Assembly: GCA_018340805.1 (NCBI GenBank)
Contig: JACMZG010001913.1
Location: 28,824,434-28,888,433, forward strand
DNA: 64,000 nucleotides
Origin: Microvelia longipes
Taxonomy: Eukaryota > Arthropoda > Insecta > Hemiptera > Veliidae
Direction of reading: 5' to 3'
Shown here: piece after piece, positions 43,380 through 54,794 of the stretch
Layout: the number at the start of each line of letters is the position of its first letter
How positions within the stretch are numbered: the stretch's first letter is position 1
Program-made: the position numbers and the translations under genes
Notes under the pieces: generated by a model
Database searches by the model: none
The model's input: the letters and a program-made list of their open reading frames with translations, nothing else
Told to the model about the DNA's origin: nothing

Positions 43380-44103
43380 TCAATTCCTCTTTCATTACTA
43401 TATGTTTAACTTCTCCACGAGTCTTATTCATGTAATACTATACTTAGAGAACGAAATCTTACATAGTTGTATCATATTATAAATAACCAGAGATATTATC
43501 TCTTTTGTCAAAATATTTATCTTATGAAAATTACATGAAAAGTTAAAAAGAAAAAGTTAAAATTTACCTGATTAAAATAATTCGAAAATCATTTAATAAA
43601 TAAAACTTAAGGAATTAAAACTCAATTAGATGGAGGCTAGAGAGGAGTCTTTCAGTTGTTCCTCTGTAGCCTCCATTTTATTTAGTTTTAATTTATTTAT
43701 TATTATGTTTTACTTATGATATGATTTTAAAATTATTTTAATCTTGTAAATTTTAACTTTTTCTTTTTAACTTTTCTTTTTCTTTTTACTTTTCTTTTTA
43801 AATAAAATGGAGGCTACAGAGGAACAACTGAAAGACTCCTCTCTAGCCTCCATCTAATTGAGTTTTAATTCCTTAAGTTTTATTTATTAAATGATTTTCG
43901 AATTATTTTAATCAGGTAAATTTTAACTTTTTCTTTTTAACTTTTCATGTAATTTTCATAAGATAAATATTTTGACAAAAGAGATAATATCTCTGGTTAT
44001 TTATAATATGATACAACTATGTAAGATTTTGTTCTCTTAGTATAGTATTACATGAATAGGACTCGTGGAGGAGTTAAAAATATAGTAATGTAAGAGGAAT
44101 CAA
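43380..44103. repeat. Long near-perfect palindrome downstream of M-Ras
   Basis: 43380-43676 and 43807-44103 are reverse complements with no indel in the stretches I checked and few mismatches; weaker similarity continues to about 43345 and 44140. Each arm begins at the centre with a 47-bp unit (43630-43676, 43807-43853) that is itself a hairpin with ATGGAGGCTA(C/G)AGAGGA ends. The 130-bp spacer contains a diverged third copy of the inner arm (GTAAATTTTAACTTTTTC wording). No coding. Confidence 0.85.
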
Positions 44104-44304
44104 ATTTTTTTGACATTTCCCTGAAGTGACAAAAAATATTAATTTAGTAATACGGGAAACAATGAAGACACTACTAGAAAGCATAAATAGGGTTCTACTT
44201 TTTTCTACTACATTGATAACTCATAAATTATTAAAGATAGTTTGTTGATTCAACCAAGATTTTGTGATAATTGCACATTTGTATAATTAATAAATTTATA
44301 TAAT

Positions 44305-44316
44305 ACATACATATAT

Positions 44317-44402
<86 letters not shown>
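44305..44402. repeat. TA microsatellite
   Basis: About 100 bp of TA dinucleotides with one or two interruptions. Confidence 0.95.
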
Positions 44403-44406
<4 letters not shown>

Positions 44407-45430
44407 TTATTGATTTCCCTCCAGAACTATATTGTACTCTACTTCACTTGATCTTTTAGGAGGAGTAAAAAGTGGAGTTTAGAGTAAGATTCTTTTTGCC
44501 TAAGATTTGTTATGAAACACATTGTAGTGCAGTTTAGAGTAGAATTGAGAATGTGCCTAACGCAGTTCTTACTAAAAGTTACTCTAGTATAATGCGTCAA
44601 ACAAACCTTAGTTTAACCAACAGTATCATCTGTGCCACCTTTTCTTTTAAATTTTCATTATTAAAATCGAATTTTAAAATTATGGTGAGAAAACCCTTGC
44701 AATAGAATTAATTTTCTGTTTAAGTTGACTATTCTGCCACCAAGAGCAAAGTGACGGTAACTGACTTAACCCTGCGTTATTTTGCTTTGGAGGGCATTAT
44801 TTCTCTTCTGAGAGCCATCGTACTGTATTGTTTATAGTCATTTGTACTTTTGATTTCTATTTTATTTTTTGTAAAAGATTTTTTTTTTTTAATTTGCCCC
44901 TTTAAATTAAGTATAATATTAATATATTTTGACATTTTGTTATGTATTTTTTGAACAGTTCTCTCCTCCCTTTAACTTTTGTGTAATTTATTATTCATTT
45001 GTTTAATTTGAAAATTTGTTTTGGCTTTTTTATCTTCTCTTTGAGTTTTGTTTGGTTAATTTAATATTTTGTCATTTCGTGTTTTCTTTAATTATCTTTA
45101 ATATGACTAATTAATTTTTGTTTCTTTAGCTGTATAATATAATAATTTTTATTATTATTTAAAGACTTATATAAATTTAATTTAATAATGTATTAATGTG
45201 ATTATTATTGTTATTTTATTTAGGAGCTGACCAAAAAGTTAAAAAATATGTGTTGAGCTAGTTTTGCTGTGTATAATAATAATATTAAAAAAAAGTGGCA
45301 CCTTGGCAAATAAAATAGCCTGCTGTTGCCTTTAATTACCACTGAAAGGTGTGAAACTCAATAATAATAATAATAATATTTTGGTTAGACAATGTAGTAT
45401 TTATTTAATCATGTGTTTAAGTGCATGAGT
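44403..45430. other. AT-rich noncoding DNA
   Basis: No supported gene. Short AAT-type runs near 45280 and 45362 may be tails of old retroelement insertions. Confidence 0.5.
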
Positions 45431-45435
45431 TAATC

Positions 45436-45640
45436 TTCATAAAGATTTAGGTCTTCCGGTAGTGACCATGTTAAACTGAGTTCAGTTTTGTAGGGCATTG
45501 TGTTTTTTTTATCCATGATGTCCTACAACTACCCTTAGTGGAAACAAAACATCAGATTCTTCATCTACATTGACGCAGTTATCACCAGAACACCTAAATC
45601 TTTATGACAATAATCTCCCAAGCCTGCACCGTTTTATCAC
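45436..45640. repeat. Retroelement terminal repeat, copy 3
   Basis: The right part (about 45505-45635) matches copies at 345 and 30065: CCATGATGTCCTACA, AGATTCTTCATCTACATTGA and CACCTAAATCTTTATGACAA. The left part (45436-45475) is the inverted arm (AGATTTAGGTCTTCCGGT), as at 30021. Between them is TTTTGTAGGGCATTGTG, also seen next to copy 1. More diverged than the other two. Confidence 0.65.
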
Positions 45641-46180
45641 CAAAACTTTGTCACAACAACTAATGTTTGTAAATGACATTATTGACCTTTTGATTTTACA
45701 CAGCCTTATTTTTAGGTCACAAACATTCAATTTTATTCTCCAAATCACAGCTGCAATTGGTATCAGAATTCTACCAAATTTGGCATTCCACGTAACATGA
45801 ATCTTCTGCAGCTTAATTTTTGTACTATTTGAAAATACTCAAAGCAAGTACTAGCTTATTCCTCTATTTTTAACTGTTTGGTCAGAGTCCATTGATAGAG
45901 ATTTCCTATCCACTTTTGTGCCAAAATATTTAACTATAAGTTTATGTAAGTATTAATTTTCTTACGTTTGATATTATGTTTTAGTAATAATTTGAAAAAT
46001 TAGAAGTTGCTGTTTACTAAATTACGTAAATATTTAGTTTTAAGTATTTTAAAATTTGTATATGTTATTGGCATATAATATTTATAGTGTTCGTGTTTAG
46101 TGCAGGCAATTGTACTTAAAGGCAGTATCAGGTAAAGTAAGAACGTCCTAATGCAATGAAGACTAAATCAATTTCTTATA

Positions 46181-47339
46181 CAGTGGACACCGGTTATTAG
46201 AATCACTGATAAAGTTATCAACTGCTTAGATTATCTTCGTTGCGAACGGCTCTCTTGTCTACTAAACTATACAAAAATTACCGTTTATTGTTATCAAAAG
46301 TTTGGTTCTTGTTATCACTTTAGCTGACATAAAAATATATTTAAAAAAATTGAAAGGAAAAATAACTAATTTATTGATTTTTCACAAATAAATTAGAAGC
46401 AAAATGCCCAACATATTTTGCTAAGTGAACTTAATGGTTATATAATTTATTTGTTATTGGATTATATTGGTTTATTTAAAATCAAATTATTCACAGGTTC
46501 TTACGCACACCTTATCTTTATTCTTGATAGCGACTTTTGAAGCAATAATTGGGAGATTTTTAAGAAAATAATATGCTGTGTTAATAATAATAATAATAAT
46601 AAAATGCTTTATTTAACATAATTAAATGTGCTACATTATAATAAAATTATACTTAAAGCTATTCCATGGATGTATATCATCCGTTAGGAGGTATATATGC
46701 TGTGTTTTCGCAACGCAAATTAGTGTTTTACTTTTACGACCATAACTTAATTCAAGTTAATGCAATAAAAATTTGACGACAAAAATTAAGAATAGACAAC
46801 TGTGAGATTGAAAACATTTATATTTTTATTCGTTTGTATTTTTCAACATATATACATATTTTTAACGTACTTTTTGACAAGTCCTCATAACAAATATTTG
46901 GTTGAAACTTAATTTATAATTAATATGTTCTCAGCTAGTTTTGAAAGTACTCTGATTGAAATAACATTAATCTTTAAATTGGCTTTTTGAATTTATTAAA
47001 AATTAACTATGTCATACATAACAAAAATTATGGTTTGCGTATTGTTAATAAAACGATGCTGTCCAACAGTGACCACGTTATGTGATATCCCCTGTATATC
47101 CTGGCATAAATCATTCAGGAAATCACCCTCTTATATCATGTCACTCTGAAGTGACATATTGTACTTTACAACTAAGCAGTCGTCTCTGATATACTAAACA
47201 ATTTTTTACTGATTTAGTATGACTTAACTTTTCCTTATTCATACCATAGTATATAGGAAAAAGTATTATTTTTTAGTTTGAGTTTTTTACTGATTAATTA
47301 TTTTTACTGATTTACTTAACAATTAAGCGGTGTCCACTG
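46181..47339. mobile_element. Pogo/Tigger-like MITE
   Basis: The left end CAGTGGACACCGGTTA and right end (complement) CAGTGGACACCGCTTA are flanked by TA on both sides (46179-46180, 47340-47341), the target duplication of the Tc1/mariner-pogo superfamily. The sequence and the TTATCA-type words inside the left end resemble Tigger/pogo termini. There is no transposase, so it is non-autonomous. A (AAT)n tract at 46585-46600 followed by TGCTTTATTTAAC may be a retroelement 3' end inserted inside. Confidence 0.6.
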
Positions 47340-47405
47340 TATAACCATTCCGACATAAATCATTCAAGAAATCACTTTATTATACCATGTCACTCTGAAG
47401 TGACT
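47097..47405 (+). repeat. Direct duplication at the right end of the pogo-like element
   Basis: CATAAATCATTCAGGAAATCAC to CATGTCACTCTGAAGTGAC (47105-47155) recurs at about 47353-47404, outside the right terminal repeat. The first copy is preceded by a degenerate terminal-repeat-like CCCCTGTA. This suggests a tandem duplication spanning the element boundary or a nested older copy. Confidence 0.5.
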
Positions 47406-48137
47406 GAAGTTTCTCATGACTCAATCGATTCATCGATTTCAGTACATTGTGTGCACCAATCACAGTATACTTTTTGCCTAACGAAATATTGTATTCATTG
47501 TGGTTTACTGACTAGGGAGCTTTTACTACTTTAGTAATCAAGAATTTAACGATAATTTAAAAATAATTGAAAACGAAATATTTCAGACTTATGCTTTTAT
47601 TTTTGTTGAATAGCTGCTTGCTATGTAACGAATGTGTACATATTGTTTATTTTTTATATTGTATTAAAAAGTCGAGTTCATCGTTTGTATTAAGGCTTTT
47701 GAAGGAGGGGGGACTTTATACAAAATTCCACTGTAATTTTTGTGGACTTCTGTAAGTCCACAAAAATTATATTAAGATCAACCTAATTAATTCTAAATTA
47801 TAATGATTTTTGTATTTGTTATTGACATAAAATATTTGGTATAGTTTTAGAGCATCCAATTGTACTTTTAGGTTTAAATTGTTTTTAAAGCATGATACAT
47901 TTTTTCCTGTGGTGATTTATGTATAAAATCCCATAAAAGTAATCTTTTCTAATATTTAACCACATTATGGGTTGAAAAATAAATTTTCTTATCACTCTAC
48001 TACATCATACCATCATATTAGTAAATTTTAGTCAAAAAATTATGTTTATGAACTTTACTGTTAGATAGAAGTGGGGGATCGATTCCAAACATTGGCCTCC
48101 TGACTCCAAAAATATAAACAAAAATCAAAGTTTATAT

Positions 48138-48140
48138 ATA

Positions 48141-48226
<86 letters not shown>

Positions 48227-48232
48227 ATATGT
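48138..48232. repeat. TA then GT microsatellite
   Basis: Short TA run followed by about 70 bp of GT dinucleotides with two GC interruptions. Confidence 0.95.
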
Positions 48233-48293
48233 AATAAGGCTTTCTCTCAAATCATAAGAAAACTTGCATATGACGAGAAGTCAGGGATAGCAA

Positions 48294-48319
48294 AGGTTTG
48301 TGAAAAATTTCACAAACCT
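48294..48319. repeat. Perfect 12-bp hairpin
   Basis: AGGTTTGTGAAA, two-base loop, then its complement. Too short and isolated for a functional call. Confidence 0.6.
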
Positions 48320-48404
48320 AATTTGTAACATTATCAAAAATTTAAAAAAAAATTAAACTTGAAATTATTTTAAGGAAACATATTTCTAGGCTTTTTACAT
48401 TGAG

Positions 48405-48436
48405 ACTGGTTTCAGCTCACTCGAACCATCCTTAGT
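48405..48436 (-). ncRNA. Hammerhead-like/terminal motif
   Basis: Minus strand: CTAAGGATGGTTCGAGTGAG, then CTGAAACCAG. GGUUC and GAGCU can form five pairs (two of them G-U), leaving a CUAAGGAU strand and a GAAA strand in the hammerhead-like layout. The first strand departs from CUGAUGA, so catalysis is doubtful. The layout also resembles the 368-401 motif. Confidence 0.25.
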
Positions 48437-48439
48437 GAG

Positions 48440-51400
48440 ATGGCTGCAGAGGAGTCATAAGAATTTTCTGAATACATGACAAGATGGTGTGTAATAAAAA
48501 ATAAAACAAACAATAGTTGCTGAACTGAATAGTTGTTTGGGTAAAAGCAAATTAAAAAAAAATAAATCAACAAATTTTACAAAACAACCACCAATAAACA
48601 AGGAACGTAGATTCCTCCAAACTCTACATATAACTCATTGTTATGAGTGATGCGCCTGATTGGATAAAAATTTGGGGAGTTATGCTGAATTTGATTTAAA
48701 AGTCAGACTTCAGGGCCTTAATACAATCATTATTGACCTCTAACATTTCAATCTTTAATGGTGAATCCATATTGATTACTTTATTTTATTTTTTAAACTT
48801 TACTCTAATATAATAAATTAAAAAAGTAGTAAACTGCTGCGAATAACGCATAAGAAAATTATAAAATTCTTTCTATTTTGTATTATAAGACTTGAATAGT
48901 GAGATTTTATAAAATTAATTAATAAAAAGGAATTAATATTTGTTTCTTTAATTGGCCAAATATTCTTTCTTTTCTATGTTATACCCTCATCCTCATTTAT
49001 TTATAATAAATTAATAAAATAATGGCCTAAATAATTAAAATAATAACTTTTTATTCTCTAAATTAATTTGTAAATTCTGGTCATAATAATGTATATAAAA
49101 TAAATACTTTTAATTGATTATAATTAACATTTCAAAGAATTCTTTAATGATTTTGGGGGGTCAATCTACCTTAATATAGAAAAATTCCATCTAATATATT
49201 TGTTTAGCATAAAAGCTGTTTAATAATATTTTTATGATGAAATATTATGTCATTTATGTTTGATATGATTCAAAAACTTTTAAAATTAATTGAGATCTGC
49301 AATTGTAAATTTTAATTTATGAGCTTTCAAAACAAAACAAAAAAATTGTTTGCTTCCGCAGACTTTCTTTTTACAAAAATTATAGTGAGATTATTGTAAA
49401 GAATTGATGTTTTTAAAGTACAAAAAAAATTGAAAGAAAAAAATCGAAAGATTTGGAACGAAAATATGGAGTACAAATAAATGTTTAGGAAAATATAAGC
49501 CTTATTACATATTATATTTTACTGTTGTCAAAAATTATCTTAAGTTATCTAATTTCTTAAGAAAATGAATGTTCCGATTGTAAGTGGTCTAAGCCACTAC
49601 GAATCATTTACATGTAAATTAATTAAAATAAATAGTTCAATTTTTTTTATTTCATTATTTTTCAAAGTACATTTGTATGAAATAAATGTAATATCTTTAC
49701 AAATTCACTAAAAGCATAATATTGAGAAATATTTGTATAATGTAAAAACACTTATTTTTTATTTTCATATCACGTTCCAGAGTTTTGATAGGATCGTATT
49801 AATTCAATTATTATGTGAATTATTTATGTGTTTATATGCAATCAAGAAATGAGTAGGAAAATTAAATTGGTAATATTTGAAGTATTTTGGGGAATATGGA
49901 TTAATGGTCGCATTAGTCAAAATTAAATTGTTGTACCAAATACGATTGTGTTTTTGGTCATTTCCAACATTTTCCAAAATTAAACTGCTGTAAGGAACTT
50001 CTCTTAAAGCTATTGCCGGTCGTTTGGAATAGAGCTTGTTATGAGATCATAGTGATTAAAATCTAGCAGGAAGTGAATTATTGAACAAAAAGACTGGAAA
50101 AATGAACAAACAACAGACAAAAAAATTACACAAATGAATGACAACAAACAAAACAGAATACTGAAACAGTTACTTGCAAGGAGATATATTACTAAAGAGA
50201 GCCTAGTCTATCTTAATACACCTTGAGGCTTATCTAACCTGAAGTATTTGAAAATCACATTGACCTATTCCCTAGAATGTCTTTTTAAACCTCCTTTAGT
50301 TTTTATGTATTAGTTTCTTTAAAATTTCTTGTTAAAATAATTAAACTAATAATTAATGAGATTAGGAGATTATTATTGTCATTTAAAAAAATTATTATGG
50401 ATAGATAACCTTTTACGTTAAAATTTTGCTGCCTCACGAAAAAGCTTTAAAATTGATGTTAGACAATTTTTGTATTAGAATTGACAAATTTAAAACACAA
50501 AGATAAATATTTTCACTTCTTATCATAATCAGCCAAAGAGGCTTAATTTCTGCTTTGAGGGCTTTACTCCTACAAAATAATTCTAAACTTAAGTTTTTGC
50601 GTAATTTATTTGCTATCGGGGTATTTTAAATGCCATCAATATTTACTGAGAGAGTAAATTGGATTTAAGTTGTAAATTGGGTTAGTAAGTTGGTCTAGGT
50701 TTAATTTTTAGACTAATGACAAACTATTAGATGTGTGTGACAGTATTTGTTTGTCACCATGTTGTAGTTATAATATGGACACTTCACAATATGAAAGCCA
50801 ACAAATTTATAGATAAAGAAATATGGACCTGGAATTTATTATTTTGGACAAGAAAAGGTTAGTTCCGTATCCAATAGTAGCGCTAGTGTGTAATTTGGTG
50901 GTTTCATTATACCAACTTGCGTTCCTGTCGTTCTTTCTTATTTATCCACATATTTTATTGTAAAATAATGACCAATTTCAAGTAGATACTCGTGCAATTA
51001 TAATGGTAATGAAGTGGAAAGAATGTTATGGTAAGGAGGGTTAGTTTCAAAACTACCCCTAGATACCAGCATGAGTTCACCCCTACCTTCTGTATGACAC
51101 TCTCGTATACATTCCGGTATTCTAAACCTATTATATTCTTTGGTGAAAACTATTGATCTTGATTAGAAATGATTATATTTACTATTTTGTCGTTTTAAAT
51201 TACTGAACATGTTACTTTATTATAACTAAATATTGAATTAAGCATCTTGGGAAAACAGTATTATTTTGTAACGTTTCTGGGGTTTTCTCCAAAACAAATA
51301 ATGATTGGTCAAAAAAAAACTTGCATTTCCATTTAGACAGCACAGTAAAGTTTTTTTTGTTTGAAATTATAATGTAAAAAAGTATTCAATACCTTTCATT

Positions 51401-52414
51401 AATCTTTAAAGTTAACTGGAAAATCATATGAATAATTTTCACAACGTAATTAAAATGAAAAGTGGGGTTGTGGGTAACCATTGTTTGAACCAATCAGTAT
51501 GTTTCCCTCTCAAAGTTTTGTAAGATGGAAACATGAAATGAGTTTCATTTTTTATTATAGGTATGTGTTTTATAATGTTATGTTAGGATAAAGATATAGG
51601 TTAATAACTATCCTAACATAAAAAGCATAAATATTATTTATTTATATTTGATGAAAGTTTACTTTAAGGTAATGTTATTAAATTTTGGTTTAAAAATACT
51701 TAAGGGGTTGGGGTTTGGGTAATCCATCAAAGTTATGATCATATCATGGTTAATTATATTTTTTTTGATTCTTCGGGGAAATTTAAAAATCAATTCCTCT
51801 TACAAGTAAGAGGATGGGAAACAATGAAAACACTATTAAAAAAATTTAGTTTATTTGTAACCCCCTAAATATTCTTACGTAACATATTAATGTGTTTTAG
51901 GTAACAGATTTTTAAGTCCCACTGGAAAACTTTTTTCCGAGATGCTAATTAAATATTTAGTTTGTAATATCGTAAGACCTCTTTTCTTTCAACCTTGTAA
52001 ACCTTATAGTTAATCAAAATTCTTCTTCGATGTTAGAACATTAACCACCCCAGTGCCATACTAGTTAGATGTTACTTATATTATATTTTATTAGAAAAAA
52101 ATCCTTTGAAATCATTGTTTGTTGTTGTAAAAAATGACTTTTAATTAAAAAAAATAAATTAAGTTTTAGATAGTATTCAGAAGCGTGGCTTTTGCATTTG
52201 AGGAAGATTTATTTATATTATAATAACATAGAAATAAGTCTTACTCAATCCTAAGTATTGTTCTTGTTAATAAAAGAAAGAAACCAACAGTTATATATGC
52301 TAGCATTTGCTTAAACTTTAAGCATTAAAGTAACTAATTAATTGAAATGAGGATGCAATTTATTCGACTTCTCTCAAATATGGATTCAACAATTGTTTCA
52401 ACAAGTGTTCTAGC
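48440..52414. other. AT-rich DNA without recognisable genes
   Basis: About 4 kb with no conserved coding frame. One small hairpin (about 51572-51613, ATGTTAGGATA arms) and a phrase near 51810 (GGAAACAATGAAAACACTA) also found at 44158 are the only repeated words I noted. Confidence 0.5.
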
Positions 52415-52575
52415 TATGACACGCGTGGTTGTAAATTTTAGTATTTTAGCTCAACATTGACTTACCTGGCTGTCAATTTTTGTATCCAGACTATAAATTG
52501 ACATTCGTGGCTGTCAATTTTAGTATTCAAGCTAATAATTGACATCCGCAGCTGTTAATTGTAGTTTTCAGTTGT
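52415..52575 (+). repeat. Degenerate tandem repeat with self-complementary units
   Basis: About three units of roughly 50 bp: TTGACATTCGTGGCTGTCAA followed by TTTTAGTATTCAAGC. The first part of each unit is a TTGACA..TGTCAA inverted repeat. Confidence 0.6.
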
Positions 52576-53128
52576 GGTCTCAATGTTTGCCAACCATCCA
52601 AAAGCCAACAATGTTTTCCTGAAAATAAATTGCATTCTCAATATTGTTAAAAAATTTTTTTTTGTTATTTTTTTCACTAAAGGATGTTACTTAGTATTAT
52701 TGTCAGTATATTTGTTATAAATTTAGAGTGTTGTAAGTTTTTGCTATGGCTTCTTTTAGTTTTTAGATTTGCAGTATTTTTTAAAATACTTATGCTTAAA
52801 AAAAAGTTATTGGTAACAAAAATACATTATGGGCAATATTTACTGGAAAAATAATAACAATAAATTTGTGTTTGCATAAGGTTTCAAGTCCAGATTTTAA
52901 GTTACATTTAAGTTGAGACTACAACAATTTTTATAAAATTTCAAATATGTTAAATGGTGGCTGGAGGACAGTACCCTGTATGTTTATAGGCCATGGCATA
53001 AACTTTTCAATAAAAAGGACCATTTGCTTTGACATTTTATTCTTTTAATGCTTATTTATACTACTAAATATTTGAAAAAGAAGTTAACTTTTTCTTTAAA
53101 GTAAATATTTACTTTTTCTCCTTGATAG

Positions 53129-53605
53129 AGTGGAATAGAATCGTTAAAAGACCAGTGTGCTGTGAAATTTAAAAGTGTTAGGATAATTTACAAAGACTGG
53201 AGTCCTTTAAAAAAACAGTGTATTTATGTACTACAGAGATTATTTTTTCTGGTTCTTTTTGAGCCTGTTAAAATAAATTCTGTTTTTTTTTTAAGATCTG
53301 AAGTATTTGTTAATCGTTCTAATGATTCTAAGATCAACAGGTTGATCTACACCCATATTTTTGACATAAAATCATGTGACTGTATAGAGGATAGTATTGT
53401 CCACTACTCAGGGGTAGATGAGAAACTGTGTTTCAGAAAGCTTCAGTGTTGCATTTTATTCCAATATAATGGCTATTTCCGGTTTTTTATTCATTTAAAA
53501 AAATATTTTCGTATGCATGATAAAAAAAATATCACTATAGCTGATCAATTTTTTTTGCAATGTATCGGCCTTTTACTAATTCCTACATTTTTCTCAAAAA
53601 TTTGA
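53129..53605 (+). CDS. Possible 3'-terminal coding exon of an unidentified gene
   Basis: A continuous frame of 158 codons in about 30% GC DNA begins directly after an acceptor-like sequence (TTTTTCTCCTTGATAG, ending 53128), ends at TGA 53603-53605, and is followed 14 nt later by AATAAA (53619-53624). There is no early Met, as expected for an internal-start exon. The sequence is rich in Phe, Ile, Lys and Cys: IIYKDWSPLKK near the start, then IKSCDCIEDSIVHYSG, KLQCCILFQYNGYFRFF and a hydrophobic end. I recognise no family. A chance open frame or a retroelement relic cannot be excluded, and the preceding exon was not found. Confidence 0.35.
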   Translation, partial: SGIESLKDQCAVKFKSVRIIYKDWSPLKKQCIYVLQRLFFLVLFEPVKINSVFFLRSEVFVNRSNDSKINRLIYTHIFDIKSCDCIEDSIVHYSGVDEKLCFRKLQCCILFQYNGYFRFFIHLKKYFRMHDKKNITIADQFFLQCIGLLLIPTFFSKI

Positions 53606-54069
53606 TTTTTTCAGTTTTAATAAATTTATTTAGTTAAAAAATAATTCAAACTTTTAACTATTTTATTTCACTTATTTGTATCAATTTAACTTGTAGTTTT
53701 AAGAAGTGTGAATGAAATAATTTATGGCCGTATTCAATGAACATTATCTGAGAAGGAGTGAAACTAATTTGCATCCTTATACTTATGTTAGTAAGATAAG
53801 TAACCTTCTTAACATAAGTAACATATTTAACATACTTATTATGAGTAAGTTAGTTACTTAGTTGAGTAGTTAGTTATTATGAGTAATAACTCTTTGTCTC
53901 TCTTTGTCTTGATTAATAGTCTACAAAAAAAATGATTTAGTGGTTTCAAGAATAGGGATATAGCCTATTGTGGCGCTACTCAACCCCTGTAGGAACCATC
54001 CAAGTGGTTATGGCAACCGTGTAATCTAAAGTTGGCAACAATTTATTTGAAAAATAATCTTGATATAAA
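53606..54069. other. Noncoding spacer
   Basis: Contains the AATAAA at 53619 and a run of GTAAGTTAGTTACTTAG-type words at 53780-53880. Nothing else seen. Confidence 0.5.
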
Positions 54070-54175
54070 CTGAGAGCGTAACCTGGGAAGTGAACCCTAG
54101 ACCTCTGTGCTGTAGGTGTCAGTATAATAACTGATGCCTTAAAATAAAATCCTCGACCACGGAGGCAGCTGTGTC
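54070..54175 (-). repeat. Degenerate tRNA-like SINE head
   Basis: On the minus strand CCGTGGTCGAGG is followed about 50 nt later by CAGAGGTCTAGGGTTCACTT. GGTTCACTTCC resembles a polymerase III B box (GGTTCGANNCC), and the phrase before it resembles a weak A box. An A/T-rich insertion separates them. Likely an old tRNA-derived SINE and not a functional tRNA. Confidence 0.35.
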
Positions 54176-54643
54176 CTAATAGTATGCTTAAACCGTTTTT
54201 TCTTTGCCAACTTGTTTTAACCCTAATAAATTGACGACTAACTTGGATTTACAAAAAAATAGATTTTCTTTCCTTCTGCAGTCTAATGTTCTTGAATACC
54301 GCTCTTTATAAATTTCAAAGTTGGTACAGTACGAAAAACTTTGAATAAACAAGGTTTTTCGTTTAGAAAATATAAAAAGGTTAAGTTATTAAAAAAAAAT
54401 GTACAGTTTACTTTTTTAATGTTAATTAATAATAAAAAAATGTATTAATGTTTAGGAAATAAGTATATAAGTAGTAAATTATATGTGTAGATGAAAACCC
54501 CAAGCGCTATGATTTGCTAACACGAGGAGCTTATCGACGTTAAATTATAACAAGGCTCAACAGGTGGTTGAGGGAGTAAAATAAACTTTAATGTAAATGT
54601 CTAAGGTTCATGGAAAATTTCAAATTCTCTTTGTTTCAATTAG

Positions 54644-54794
54644 GGAATGCAAAAAGAAAATTTTGCCTATGATGTTATTGGAAAGAAAAAGTGGTGTATT
54701 GGAATTTGAGGATATGTTTTTTCCAATGGAAATTATTCCCAAGGCACTTAAACCTCATATTGTGCCCGTGACAATGTTTGAATTGTTAAATTGA
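54644..54794 (+). CDS. Weak candidate exon, unidentified
   Basis: The open frame 54597-54794 has an acceptor-like CTTTGTTTCAATTAG at 54629-54643. The downstream part reads LERKSGVLEFEDMFFPMEI and ends at TGA. Composition looks more protein-like than its neighbours, but there is no recognisable domain or linked exon. May be chance. Confidence 0.15.

Noticed and set aside
54070..54175. Functional tRNA gene on the minus strand
   Set aside because: The B-box-like sequence is imperfect, the A-box region carries an AT-rich insertion, and no acceptor stem pairs. Kept only as a SINE relic.
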